Shown here one piece after another: positions 34,539 to 42,737 of a DNA stretch of 64,000 nucleotides. The notes below the pieces were generated by a model, which was not told the DNA's origin, did no database searches, and saw only the letters and a list, made by a program, of their open reading frames with translations. The DNA lies in the NCBI RefSeq assembly GCF_001620365.2, contig NZ_LQMT02000040.1, positions 19,928 to 83,927 on the forward strand. Direction: 5' to 3'. Both the position numbers and the translations under genes were made by a program. The stretch is from Amycolatopsis keratiniphila subsp. keratiniphila. Its GTDB lineage: Bacteria; Actinomycetota; Actinomycetes; Mycobacteriales; Pseudonocardiaceae. Position 1 is the stretch's first letter. Each line of letters begins with the position of its first letter.

Positions 34539-35345
34539 ATGCCGCAGCAGGAAGCCGCCGTCACGGTGGCGAACGGCGCGCCTGAACCCGCCGGGGTGAA
34601 GTCGGCGAGGCGGGCGATCGACCTCATCGAGACCTTCGCCGCGAACGACGTGTGGCTCTCCCTTTCGGATCTCCACGCGCGGACCGGGTTCCCCAGGTCG
34701 AGCCTGCACGGCCTGCTCCGCACCCTGCTCGAAGCCGGCTGGCTGGAAGTGGACACCAACACCGCCCGCTACCGCCTCGGCGTCCGCGCGCTGATCTGTG
34801 GCACGGCCTACCTGGACCGCGACCCGGTCGTCCCGTACGCGACCGAAGCGCTGGAGCGGATCCGGGAGAAGACCGGCTACACGGCGCATTTCGCGCGCCG
34901 CGAGGGCACCGACGTCGTCTATCTGGAGACACGCGAGTCCCGGCACTCGACGCATCTCGTGTCCCGCGTCGGCCGCACGCTGCCCACCCACGCGACCGCA
35001 CTGGGGAAGGCACTGCTGGCCGAACTGACACACGACGAGATCGACGGCCTCCTGACCGGAGAGCTGACGGCGCTCACCCCGAACACCATCACCACCGTCG
35101 AGGCGCTGCACGCCGAATGCGCGAAGACGCGCGAACGCGGCTATGCCTCGGAAATCGAGGAAGGCAGCCTCGGCGTCCGCTGCGTCGCGGCCGTGATCCC
35201 GTACCGCATCCCCGGCACCGACGCGATCAGTTGCTCCATGCCGGTCACCGAGGTCACCGACGCCGATGCCCAGCGCGTCGGCGAGCTCCTCGCCGAAATC
35301 ACCGCGGAGCTCGGCCAGCAACTGCGCCGCGCCGGCATCCGCTGA
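34539..35345 (+). CDS. IclR-family transcriptional regulator
   Basis: A 268-residue regulator with an N-terminal winged helix (SARRAIDLIETFAANDVWLSLSDLHARTGFPRSSLHGLLRTL) and a C-terminal IclR effector domain (THATALGKALLAEL, GYASEIEEGSLGVRCVAAVI). ATG 34539 has GGAGGAG seven bases upstream; an earlier ATG at 34455 lies inside the operator region. It probably controls the divergent transporter-kdgD-gudD operon and the downstream udh gene in answer to a uronate or aldarate. Confidence 0.9.
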   Translation: MPQQEAAVTVANGAPEPAGVKSARRAIDLIETFAANDVWLSLSDLHARTGFPRSSLHGLLRTLLEAGWLEVDTNTARYRLGVRALICGTAYLDRDPVVPYATEALERIREKTGYTAHFARREGTDVVYLETRESRHSTHLVSRVGRTLPTHATALGKALLAELTHDEIDGLLTGELTALTPNTITTVEALHAECAKTRERGYASEIEEGSLGVRCVAAVIPYRIPGTDAISCSMPVTEVTDADAQRVGELLAEITAELGQQLRRAGIR

Positions 35346-35382
35346 CCTGTTTCCCACTTTCCTTCACTGACAAGGGGTCCCC

Positions 35383-36207
35383 ATGGCAGACCAGCGCGTC
35401 CTGATCACCGGCTCGGCGGGCATCGTCGGCACCCTGATGCGGCCGCGACTGCGCCGTTCCGGACGGGTGCTGCGCCTGCTCGACCTGGCCGCGCAACCCG
35501 AAGCCTCGGGCGGCGAGGACGTCGAGCTGATCACCGCTTCGGTGACCGACCCGGAGGCGATGGCGAAGGCCTGCGCCGGCGTCGACGCGGTGATCCACCT
35601 CGGCGGGCACAGCCGCGAGAACTCGTGGGAAGCCACGCTCGACGTGAACATCAACGGCACCCACACCGTCCTCGAAGCCGCGCGCGCCGCCGGTGTGCCG
35701 CGCGTGATTCTGGCTTCCAGCAACCATTCCGTCGGCTTCCGCCGCAACGACGAGGCGGGCGCGGACGGCCTCCCCGCCGACTCCACGCCCCGCCCCGACA
35801 CCTACTACGGCGTCAGCAAGGCGGCCATCGAAGCGCTCGGCAGCCTGTACCACTCGCGGTTCGGCATGGACGTGATCGTCATCCGGATCGGCTCCTGCTT
35901 CGAAAGCCCGCTCGTCCTCGGCCCGCGCGGCCTGACGACGTGGCTCTCCCCCGACGACGGCGCCCGGCTGTTCGAGGCCTGCCTGAGCTACCCCTCCCCC
36001 GGCTACCGGCTGATCTGGGGCGTCTCCGACAACACGCGCCGGATCTACTCACTCGCCGAAGCCGAAGAGCTGGGCTACAAGTCGCTCGACAACGCGGAGA
36101 CCTACGCGGACCAGCTGGCGGACATGCCCGCGCCGACGGGGGTGGCGGCGGAGTACGTCGGCGGACCGTTCTGCACCGCGCCGCTGGGGGCGCACAACCC
36201 GCTCTGA
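35383..36207 (+). CDS. udh: Uronate dehydrogenase (NAD-dependent, SDR fold)
   Basis: A 274-residue extended-type SDR. The nucleotide motif is VLITGSAGIVG (6-16), the catalytic dyad is Tyr142 and Lys146 in YYGVSK, and SSNHSVGF with RIGSCFE matches bacterial uronate dehydrogenases. It oxidises glucuronate or galacturonate to the aldarolactone, which opens to the aldarate used by gudD. ATG follows AAGGGG. It is 37 bases downstream of iclR. The assignment is strengthened by the divergent aldarate operon. Confidence 0.88.
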   Translation: MADQRVLITGSAGIVGTLMRPRLRRSGRVLRLLDLAAQPEASGGEDVELITASVTDPEAMAKACAGVDAVIHLGGHSRENSWEATLDVNINGTHTVLEAARAAGVPRVILASSNHSVGFRRNDEAGADGLPADSTPRPDTYYGVSKAAIEALGSLYHSRFGMDVIVIRIGSCFESPLVLGPRGLTTWLSPDDGARLFEACLSYPSPGYRLIWGVSDNTRRIYSLAEAEELGYKSLDNAETYADQLADMPAPTGVAAEYVGGPFCTAPLGAHNPL

Positions 36208-36240
36208 CGTCTTTCGTTTGGCATTTGAAGGCCCCGGCGA

Positions 36241-36303
36241 CACGCGTGTCGTCCATCCAGTCACGCGTGTCGTCCACCTGATCACGCGCGCCGTCTCCTG
36301 AGA
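36241..36303. repeat. 21-bp tandem repeat, three copies
   Basis: Copies at 36241-36261, 36262-36282 and 36283-36303. The first two share CACGCGTGTCGTCCA; the third is degenerate. They lie between the convergent udh and HIT genes, beside a hairpin. The same period and part of the pattern occur at 14075-14116. Confidence 0.6.
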
Positions 36304-36350
36304 CACGCCCAACCGCCGAAGGGAGCCGGAACCTCTCGCATGCCGAGTGT

Positions 36351-36399
36351 CGACGATGTAGGAATCGGGACGTTGAGTGTCCCGATTCCTACATCGTCG
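36351..36399. terminator. Hairpin overlapping the HIT stop codon (conserved-loop class)
   Basis: A perfect 21-bp stem (36351-36371 against 36379-36399) closes the loop GTTGAGT with GAC/GTC pairs. The stop codon of the HIT gene lies inside the stem. It separates convergent udh and HIT genes. No U-tract. Confidence 0.75.
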
Positions 36400-36889
36400 A
36401 GCTGTCGGTCATGCGTTCACCGAGCCGGCGCGCAAGATCCGCCAGTTCGTCATCGGGAACGTCCAGATGGCCACGCGCGGGATCGAACACCGCGGCCTGC
36501 TGCTGCTCGTACGGAACGCCGGGCGGCAGAGGCGCGAGGTGCCAATGGACGTGCCGGTTGGCCTGTTGACTGCCCAAGGACAGCACGTAAAGCCGTTCGA
36601 CGGTCAACAAGTCGCTCAACGCGGTGCCCGCGCGGTGCACGACCCGCTGGACGGCCAGGTACTCGTCGGCGGTGAAGTCGCCGATGGCGTGCTCCCGATG
36701 TTCGATCGGGGCCACGAGAAAATGCCCGAGCACGGAAGGGAAACGGCTGGCGAAGACCACCGCGTCGGCATCCCGGTAGGCGATGTGATGCGGGTAGTCG
36801 GGGTTGCCGTCGAGAAGTTCGCAGACGAAACAGGCTCGGCGGGCGAGATCGAGATAGGCGTCGGCCTGCCACGGAACACGGTCGGTCAT
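36389..36889 (-). CDS. HIT-family nucleotide hydrolase/transferase
   Basis: A 166-residue protein with the histidine triad HVHWHLAP (His113, His115, His117) and a zinc-type FVCELL segment near the N-terminus. HIT proteins act on nucleotide phosphoramidates, dinucleoside polyphosphates or adenylylated compounds. The ATG lies close to AGGGG. It is the last of three minus-strand genes (DUF6790, TMEM175-like, HIT) with about 20 bases between each, so an operon is likely. Confidence 0.85.
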   Translation of the reverse strand: MTDRVPWQADAYLDLARRACFVCELLDGNPDYPHHIAYRDADAVVFASRFPSVLGHFLVAPIEHREHAIGDFTADEYLAVQRVVHRAGTALSDLLTVERLYVLSLGSQQANRHVHWHLAPLPPGVPYEQQQAAVFDPARGHLDVPDDELADLARRLGERMTDSSTM

Positions 36890-36909
36890 ACCCCTATGAC
36901 TACCCGACT

Positions 36910-37512
36910 TCACCTCGCACGCCCCTGCACCCGCCCGGCCACCGCCAGCACCACCGGCGCCGCCAGCCAACACAAATACGCCCAAGTACCCGCGGTGACG
37001 AACGAAACAGGAACCGAAACCCCGAACACAACCGCCAGGCACACACTCCGCACCAGGTTCTGACTGAACGCCCACGGCGGCGTGTCCGCGCGGTAGAGGT
37101 GTTCGCGCCGGATCTCCCGGATGATCAGCGCGAACGAAGCGGACGCCAGCACCTGCACGATCGCGTACAGGCTGAACCGGGGCGGGAAGGCGCCGTCCGC
37201 GGTGATCACCCGGGTCGCGAACGGCGTCAGCACCTGCATGAACAGCCAGGCAAGGGTGAGGCTGATCAGGCGGCTGTTCAGCGAGCGGACGTGGCCGAAG
37301 ATCTCGTGGTGGGCGCGCCAATGGGCGGCGATCACCACGAAGCTGACACCGAAGGCCAGATACTCCTTGCCGTGATCCGCCACCGAACTCAGCATCGCCT
37401 CGGTGGTGTCGCCAGCGGGGACGGGGAGTTCCAACGCCAGCAGGGTGAGCGCGATCGCGATCACCGCGTCGATGAACATGGTGAGCCGCTCGGGAGGGGC
37501 CTGAGTCGCCAT
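36910..37512 (-). CDS. TMEM175-like (DUF1211) membrane protein
   Basis: A 200-residue protein with six hydrophobic helices. The first contains the family signature R-x-x-x-F-x-D (ERLTMFIDAVIAIALTLLALEL), and HWRAHHEIFGHV follows in helix 2-3. Bacterial members form potassium-selective channels as tetramers. The F-S/T-D motif reads FID here, a small deviation. It follows the DUF6790 gene by 22 bases. Confidence 0.85.
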   Translation of the reverse strand: MATQAPPERLTMFIDAVIAIALTLLALELPVPAGDTTEAMLSSVADHGKEYLAFGVSFVVIAAHWRAHHEIFGHVRSLNSRLISLTLAWLFMQVLTPFATRVITADGAFPPRFSLYAIVQVLASASFALIIREIRREHLYRADTPPWAFSQNLVRSVCLAVVFGVSVPVSFVTAGTWAYLCWLAAPVVLAVAGRVQGRAR

Positions 37513-37534
37513 GATGCGGAAATCTCCTTCTGCG

Positions 37535-38041
37535 TCAGGCGACGGTTGCCGGGCGGAGCTTCCGTGACCGTACGGCCAGGATGATCATGACGGCGGGGAT
37601 GAGCAGGTCGTTGGCGAGGACTCCGCCGGTGTTGCCGGGGCTGTGGACGCCGTTGGCGAACCACTGGTAGACGTGGCCGACCAGGGCTCCCCAGAGGAAC
37701 ATCCCGGCGCCGAGTCCGATGGTGACGCGTTCACGCGCGGACGCCGAAGCGGCGCGGAATCCCATGACGGCCAGCCCGAGGTTGGCGAAGGCGATCTCGA
37801 ACAGGAAGGGCGTCCGGTCGAAGCCGATGGCGGTGGCCATGACGTCCGGGAACGCGAGGAACGCGACCGTCATCCACAGGCTGCCGAAGCCCAGGGCGCC
37901 GATCGCCCACCAGCGCTGCCAGATCTCCAGCCGTTCGTGGGCCGTCGGAGCGTGGCGGGCTCGCAGGAACGCCCCGACGGCCGGTACCAGCATCCAGACC
38001 AGCGGGAAGGCGGATTGGGCGAGGTATGAGAAGTTGTCCAT
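37535..38041 (-). CDS. DUF6790-like small membrane protein
   Basis: A 168-residue protein with about five helices and the conserved-looking pieces EIWQRWWAIGALGFGSLWM, FEIAFANLGLAVMGF and GHVYQWFANGVHSPGNTG. The role is unknown. It is divergent from a MarR-type regulator across 57 bases that hold a perfect palindrome, so it is the likely target of that regulator, together with the TMEM175-like and HIT genes behind it. Confidence 0.7.
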   Translation of the reverse strand: MDNFSYLAQSAFPLVWMLVPAVGAFLRARHAPTAHERLEIWQRWWAIGALGFGSLWMTVAFLAFPDVMATAIGFDRTPFLFEIAFANLGLAVMGFRAASASARERVTIGLGAGMFLWGALVGHVYQWFANGVHSPGNTGGVLANDLLIPAVMIILAVRSRKLRPATVA

Positions 38042-38057
38042 GTCTTCAGTCTTACCT

Positions 38058-38091
38058 AGTTAATATTAACTCGTCAACAATCAGGTATAGT
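38058..38091. promoter_or_regulatory. MarR operator palindrome and -10 box
   Basis: A perfect 14-base palindrome, AGTTAATATTAACT, at 38058-38071 lies between divergent genes in very GC-rich DNA. A TATAGT box at 38086-38091 sits 7 bases before the GTG at 38099, which fits a leaderless marR transcript. Confidence 0.65.
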
Positions 38092-38098
38092 GATCCTC

Positions 38099-38533
38099 GT
38101 GGATGACGGACTCGCAGACCTGTTGCACCGCGTGGTCATGCTGCTGGGCGAGAACGCCCGGCGGCGCACCGAAGACACCGACGGCTTGACCTACAGCCAG
38201 ATACGGCTTTTGGGCACGCTCGAGGAGATCGAGCCGGCGACGCAGCATCGGCTCGCACAGGCGCTTTCGGTGTCCGACCCGGCGATCAGCCGGGCGCTAC
38301 GACCGCTCGAAGCGGACGGCCTGGTACAGATCACCGTCGACCCCGAGCACGCACGCCGGAGGCTCGTCCGCCTCACCGAAGTCGGCCGGAAAGCCTTCCA
38401 CGCGGCCGGAAAACCGCTCTACGACGAGTTCCGCGCCGGGCTCATCGCGGCGGGCTTCCCCTACGAGCGCTACCTCGAAGACACCCTTCGGCTGGCCGAG
38501 ATCCTCTCCCCCGATCAGGGAACGCGGCGCTGA
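38099..38533 (+). CDS. MarR-family regulator
   Basis: A 144-residue winged-helix regulator: LTYSQIRLLGTLEEIEPATQHRLAQALSVSDPAISRALRPLEADGLV is the DNA-binding part, and the wing DPEHARRRLVRLTEVGR follows. GTG 38099 was chosen because a TATAGT -10 box ends 7 bases before it, which would make the message leaderless; GTG 38090 would lie inside that box. It likely represses the divergent DUF6790 operon. The 3' end overlaps the convergent MerR gene by 19 bases. Confidence 0.85.
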   Translation: MDDGLADLLHRVVMLLGENARRRTEDTDGLTYSQIRLLGTLEEIEPATQHRLAQALSVSDPAISRALRPLEADGLVQITVDPEHARRRLVRLTEVGRKAFHAAGKPLYDEFRAGLIAAGFPYERYLEDTLRLAEILSPDQGTRR

Positions 38534-39228
38534 TCCGGAGCCGCCCACCCGTTGATCACGGCGAGCAGCTCGAGGTACCGCTCCCGCCGGGGATCATCGG
38601 CGATGTCCAGCCAGGGCAGATCCCGCCGCGGGGCGGCGTCGTACCCTTCGGCGAGGCGTCGCATGAGGGCGCGGAAATCCGGATCCCTCACCAGTCCGGC
38701 GAGTTCCACCCAGGCGTCGACCTGTTCGACCGCGGGACTTTCGGGTAGTTCGGGCGTCATCGAGCGGGCGATCCCGACGAACCCGGGATGCTCGAGACCG
38801 CCGAAGATGGCGTCGAGGAAGTCGTCGATCAGCCGACGTCGCTCATCCTCGGTCAGTTTGGCCAAGTCGTGCATCAGAGTGATCTCCTCGGGAGTGGATC
38901 CGCGCCGGGTCACGGCTTTCAGCACCGCATGACGGAGACGCAGCACGTGGATCTGCGCTTCCAGCGCCCGCAGGTGGGCCTCGGCGACATCGGGAAGGGC
39001 GGCTTCGCTTTCGACGACCTTCCGGATCGTGGCCAGGTCGAGTCCCAGCTCACGCAACGTGCGCACGAGCTCCAGGCGCGCGAGTGCGTCGACGCCATAG
39101 CGGCGGTGCCCGGACGCGGTGCGGCCGGACGGGGCCAAGATGCCTCGGTCGGAGTAGAAACGGATGGTCTTGACGGTCAGCCCGGTCCGCCGGGAGAGCT
39201 CGCCGATCGAGTACCGGGGGGCGTCCAT
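38515..39228 (-). CDS. MerR-family regulator
   Basis: A 237-residue protein starting YSIGELSRRTGLTVKTIRFYSDRGILAPSGRTASGHRRY, the MerR winged helix, followed by a helical dimerisation region and a C-terminal domain of about 130 residues rich in acidic and aromatic positions. This long tail suggests an organic effector (TipA-like trend) instead of a metal; no cysteine cluster is present. Its target is not evident. It is convergent with marR and faces away from the TetR gene. Confidence 0.85.
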   Translation of the reverse strand: MDAPRYSIGELSRRTGLTVKTIRFYSDRGILAPSGRTASGHRRYGVDALARLELVRTLRELGLDLATIRKVVESEAALPDVAEAHLRALEAQIHVLRLRHAVLKAVTRRGSTPEEITLMHDLAKLTEDERRRLIDDFLDAIFGGLEHPGFVGIARSMTPELPESPAVEQVDAWVELAGLVRDPDFRALMRRLAEGYDAAPRRDLPWLDIADDPRRERYLELLAVINGWAAPDQRRVP

Positions 39229-39271
39229 CCGCCCACCCTCGCACCTCCCCTCGGGGGAGATACAAGAGCGA

Positions 39272-39880
39272 TCACGCGCGCGTCGCGGGCCCGGTCAGGC
39301 AGTGCTGCACGAGCGGGCCGAACGTGGCGGCCAGTTCGTCGACGGACGAAGACGCGATCGGCTCGATACGCATGATGTACCGGGCGACCGCGAGCCCCAG
39401 GATCTGCACGTTGACCATGCCCGCCCGCAGCGCGGCGTCCGGCGTGCCGAGCAGCGCCGCGAGCCTGCCGGTGATCTCCCGGTCGATGAACTCGCGCAGC
39501 AGCGCTTCGGACCGCGGATCGGCGGGAGCCGACCGGGTCAGCATCATCAGCGGCGTGCGGTCGGATTTGTCGAGGTTCCCCACCAGCGTCCGGACGAGGC
39601 GCTCGCCGATGCCGTCGAGGCCGCCGTCGAAAAGGGCCTCGACGGCGGGCGGGACGTCGCCGGAGATCTCGATCGCGGCGCTGAACAGACCTTGCTTGGT
39701 GCCGAAGAAGTAAAAGACCATCGCCGGGTCGACCTCGGCGGCGGTGGCGATCATGCGCACGGTCGTACTGCCGTAGCCGTGCTCGTGGAACAGCTCACGA
39801 GCGACCTGCAGAATCCGCCGCTTGCTCTCCGCGCCCGACCGCCAGCGCCCGGGACGGCGGTTCTTCTCGTGTTCTGTCAT
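39272..39880 (-). CDS. TetR-family regulator
   Basis: A 202-residue regulator with the TetR helix-turn-helix (ILQVARELFHEHGYGSTTVRMIATAAEVDPAMVFYFFGTKQGLF). The C-terminal domain is of the AcrR-C type. It is divergent from the FAD monooxygenase gene, and two matching operator-like palindromes lie between them, so it probably represses the monooxygenase-DUF3159 pair and itself. Confidence 0.9.
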   Translation of the reverse strand: MTEHEKNRRPGRWRSGAESKRRILQVARELFHEHGYGSTTVRMIATAAEVDPAMVFYFFGTKQGLFSAAIEISGDVPPAVEALFDGGLDGIGERLVRTLVGNLDKSDRTPLMMLTRSAPADPRSEALLREFIDREITGRLAALLGTPDAALRAGMVNVQILGLAVARYIMRIEPIASSSVDELAATFGPLVQHCLTGPATRA

Positions 39881-39903
39881 GGCATCCGAAGCCTAACACC
39901 GTT

Positions 39904-39959
39904 TTCTTCACCACCCGATGAAGTTTTCGGTACCGTGTTCTTCATCAGGCGGTGAAGAA
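39904..39959. promoter_or_regulatory. Two TetR operator candidates
   Basis: Two 22-base sites: TTCTTCA-N8-TGAAGTT at 39904-39925 and the perfect TTCTTCA-N8-TGAAGAA at 39938-39959. Centres are 34 bases apart. The second ends 12 bases before the monooxygenase ATG and so could block its translation start region or promoter. Confidence 0.75.
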
Positions 39960-39971
39960 TGAGGTGAAGTC

Positions 39972-41033
39972 ATGAAGGTGATCGTGATCGGCGCCGGTCT
40001 CGGCGGGCTGACGCTCGCTCACGGGTTGCGCCGGGCGGGGATCGACGTCGCGGTGTACGAGCGAGACACCCCGCAGGGACGTCCGCAGGGCGTGAGCCTG
40101 CACCTCGACGAGCGCGGGAGGTCGGCGCTGCACGCATGCCTGCCCCCGGCGCATTTCGCGATGGTCGAGGCCACCACGGGAGGACCGCGCGAGCAGACCC
40201 TGACACTGTCCGATGTGGACGGGGAACTCGCGATCACGGGCGTTCAGCCGAGCCTGGCAAGACCCGGCAGGCAGGTACACCGGCCGTTGCTGAGAGCGGT
40301 CCTGCTGACCGATCTCGACGACGTGGCCAGGTTCTGGACGGAGTTCACCCGGTTCGAACAGCGCGCCGACGGCACGGTCCGGGCGTGGTTCGCCGACGGG
40401 AGCACGGACACCGCGGACGTTCTCGTCGGCGCGGACGGAATCGGCTCGGCGGTCCGCCGCCGGTATCTGCCCGACGCGCGGGTGGTGGACACGGGACGCC
40501 GGATGATCATGGGCGCGACTCCGCTGCGGGCCGTCCTCGGCACCGGGCTGCCCGGCCTGATCGGCCACAGCCCCGCGACTGCTCGCATCCGCGGCACGAC
40601 GGTGGTGGTGGCCGTGCTGCGGTTCTCCGAAGCTCCCCTGTCCGCGCGACGGCGGTGGCTGCCCGCCCTGCGTCGCACCGCGGCCGAAATCGAGGACTAC
40701 GTGATGTGGGCCTTGCCCGCCACACGGGAGCCGAGCATGGAGATGCCTCCAGCCCTGCGGACGATCATCGGCGAGGCATGGCCGGACTTCACGGTCGCCC
40801 TGCGGATCGGATCGATCCCACCGCCGGAGCCCTGGCGCGCCGGTCCGGTGACGCTCCTCGGCGACGCAATCCATCTCGCCCCGGGCTTCGGCGGCAACCT
40901 CGCGATGCAGGACGCGCGCCATCTCTGCGAAGCGCTGGCCGAGGCGCACCACGGACGGCTCGGCCTGCTCGACGCGATCGGCCAGTACGAGGACACGATG
41001 CGCCGCAACGGTTTCACGAAGGTGGGCGCGTGA
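39972..41033 (+). CDS. FAD-dependent monooxygenase (PHBH fold)
   Basis: A 353-residue flavoprotein: the Rossmann start VIVIGAGLGGLTLAHGLRRAG (GxGxxG), the DG motif LVGADGIGSAVRR, and the FAD-binding GDAIHLAPGFGGNLAMQDARHL near the end. Class A hydroxylases of this fold take NADPH and oxygen to hydroxylate or epoxidise substrates such as aromatic rings or antibiotics. GAGGTGA precedes the ATG. The gene is controlled by the divergent TetR and overlaps the next gene by 4 bases (GTGA). Confidence 0.88.
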   Translation: MKVIVIGAGLGGLTLAHGLRRAGIDVAVYERDTPQGRPQGVSLHLDERGRSALHACLPPAHFAMVEATTGGPREQTLTLSDVDGELAITGVQPSLARPGRQVHRPLLRAVLLTDLDDVARFWTEFTRFEQRADGTVRAWFADGSTDTADVLVGADGIGSAVRRRYLPDARVVDTGRRMIMGATPLRAVLGTGLPGLIGHSPATARIRGTTVVVAVLRFSEAPLSARRRWLPALRRTAAEIEDYVMWALPATREPSMEMPPALRTIIGEAWPDFTVALRIGSIPPPEPWRAGPVTLLGDAIHLAPGFGGNLAMQDARHLCEALAEAHHGRLGLLDAIGQYEDTMRRNGFTKVGA

Positions 41034-41650
41034 GCCTCGACGTGCTGACCCGGAAGTCGCTGTCGTTGTTCAGCGCGGTGGGCGGTTGGCGCACGGTCGC
41101 CGAAGGTGTCGCGTCGCGGGTGGTGTTCCTCGTCGCGTACCTCGTGACCGGGCAGGTGCTGACGTCGGCGCTGATCACGGTCGGCGCCGTGGTCGTGCTG
41201 GCCGCGGTGCGGCTGTTCACCGACCGCAAGGTCTGGCAGCCGTCGATCGGGGTGATCGTGGTCGGGGTGTCCGCACTGCTGGCCGGGAATTCCGGCCACG
41301 CGGCCGACTTCTACCTGAGCACGGTCCTCTGGCAGGCGGGAGGCGGGGTGCTGTTCGGACTGTCCATCCTGGTGCGACAGCCGGTCATCGGGCTGGTGCT
41401 GGGCAGGCTACGCGGCGAACGTCAGACCTGGCGGCGCGATCGACGGCGGCGTCGGCGGTACTACCTGTGCACGACGATCTTCCTCGCGAAGTTCGCGATC
41501 GCCACGGCCGCGCTGGTGCCGCTGTACCTGGCGGGGACGGTGATCCCGCTCGGCATCGCCGCCACACTGCTGGGCGGCGCGCCCGCGGCGGGCGTCTGCC
41601 TCTATCTGTGCTGGCGGATCCTGCGCGAAGAGCCGCGGACCGCCGGGTGA
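41030..41650 (+). CDS. DUF3159-like membrane protein
   Basis: A 206-residue protein with five or six helices (VVFLVAYLVTGQVLTSALITVGAVVVLAAV and others) and a central WRRDRRRRRRYY cytoplasmic loop. The pattern resembles the actinobacterial DUF3159 family. Its GTG overlaps the monooxygenase stop, so they are co-translated. Function is unknown; an accessory or efflux-related role with the monooxygenase is only inferred. Confidence 0.65.
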   Translation: MSLDVLTRKSLSLFSAVGGWRTVAEGVASRVVFLVAYLVTGQVLTSALITVGAVVVLAAVRLFTDRKVWQPSIGVIVVGVSALLAGNSGHAADFYLSTVLWQAGGGVLFGLSILVRQPVIGLVLGRLRGERQTWRRDRRRRRRYYLCTTIFLAKFAIATAALVPLYLAGTVIPLGIAATLLGGAPAAGVCLYLCWRILREEPRTAG

Positions 41651-41655
41651 GACGA

Positions 41656-41688
41656 CGGTTGCCAGGAAAGGCCCTTTCCTGGCAACCG
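41656..41688. terminator. Near-perfect 33-base palindrome between convergent genes
   Basis: Arms at 41656-41671 and 41673-41688 are exact complements with a single central base. It begins 5 bases after the DUF3159 stop and ends 5 bases before the stop of the convergent cyclophilin gene, so it can serve both. No U-tract. Confidence 0.7.
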
Positions 41689-41693
41689 CGAGT

Positions 41694-42677
41694 TCAGCCC
41701 ACCGCGATGGACTGGAACTTCACCTCGATCCGGGGCGGCCCCGTCCCGTCTCCGGACCCCTTCTCGGCGTCCACGCCCCCGCGCGCGACCTTGTCCAGGG
41801 TCTGGAGGCCCTCGTCGGAGATGCTCCCGAACACCGTGTAGTCCGGCGGCAGTTCCGCTTCACCGAAGACCATGAAGAACTGGCTGCCGCCCGAGTCCGG
41901 GTTCTGGGTCTTCGCCATGGCGATGAGCCCGCGACCGTACTTGAGCTCGGGGAAGATCTCGTCCGGGATCGTGTAACCCGGTCCGCCCATTCCGGAGCCC
42001 TCCGGGTCGCCGCACTGGAGCATCTGCAGTCCCGAAACGCCGAGCCGGTGGCACGAGGTGCCGTCGTAATAACCCTGCTGCGCCAGCGAAAGGAAGTTCG
42101 CCACGGTGCACGGAGCGAGGCCGCGGTCCAACGTCAGCCCGATGTCACCCGCGCTCGTCTTGACCGTGACCGCCGCCGTGCCGGAAGCCGGAGTCGGTCC
42201 CGCCGCCGGCGGGTTCACCTTCTTCGCCGCCTCCTTGCTGGTGTCCGCCGGATAGGCGCACTCCGTCGGATCCGCGAGCGGGGTCGTGCGTTTCGGCAGT
42301 TCGGTGCGGGCGGACGGGATGTTCACCGGGCTCTGCGTCGTCGTCTCCTGGGAGCTGGAGGCCGGAGCCGACGAGGACGACGCGACCGCGCCTTTGTCCT
42401 TCGAGTCCGACAGGAAGAAACCCGGCGCGACGAACCCCAGGATCGCCACGACGGCGACCACCACGACAAGTCCCAGTACCCCGAGCCCGACCCACAGCGC
42501 CGTCTTGTTCGAAGACGGCGGCGGCTGCTGCGGCGCGCCGTACCAGCCTTGTTGCTGGTACGGCTGCTGCGGATAAGGCTGCTGCGGGTACGGCTGCTGC
42601 GGGTACGGCTGCCCCGGCTGAGGGCCGGGGTCGGGCGCCTGGCCTTCGGGCTCTCCCGGCTGCGGCGGCTGGGACAT
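41694..42677 (-). CDS. Membrane-anchored cyclophilin-type peptidyl-prolyl isomerase
   Basis: A 327-residue protein. Residues 1-55 are Pro/Gln-rich with PYPQQ repeats, one membrane helix follows (ALWVGLGVLGLVVVVAVVAI), then a Ser/Thr-rich linker and a cyclophilin domain from about 170 (LTLDRGLAPCTVANFLSLAQQGYYDGTSCHRL, GRGLIAMAKTQNPDSGGSQFFMVF). The domain faces outside and should help secreted proteins fold. ATG follows CAGGAG. The invariant F in the FH catalytic motif is replaced (SCHRLGVSG), as in other actinobacterial members. Confidence 0.87.
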   Translation of the reverse strand: MSQPPQPGEPEGQAPDPGPQPGQPYPQQPYPQQPYPQQPYQQQGWYGAPQQPPPSSNKTALWVGLGVLGLVVVVAVVAILGFVAPGFFLSDSKDKGAVASSSSAPASSSQETTTQSPVNIPSARTELPKRTTPLADPTECAYPADTSKEAAKKVNPPAAGPTPASGTAAVTVKTSAGDIGLTLDRGLAPCTVANFLSLAQQGYYDGTSCHRLGVSGLQMLQCGDPEGSGMGGPGYTIPDEIFPELKYGRGLIAMAKTQNPDSGGSQFFMVFGEAELPPDYTVFGSISDEGLQTLDKVARGGVDAEKGSGDGTGPPRIEVKFQSIAVG

Positions 42678-42737
42678 CTGTGCTCCTGTCGTCCGGAGGA
42701 AGTACAGGGACACTCTTTCGTATCGCCCTTCAAGAGG

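Noticed and set aside
36241..36303. CRISPR-like short repeat array
   Set aside because: The 21-bp units follow each other with no spacers, only three copies are present and no cas genes are near.
42540..42620. Short tandem DNA repeat as a regulatory array
   Set aside because: It codes the PYPQQ repeats of the cyclophilin N-terminal tail and is explained by the protein.
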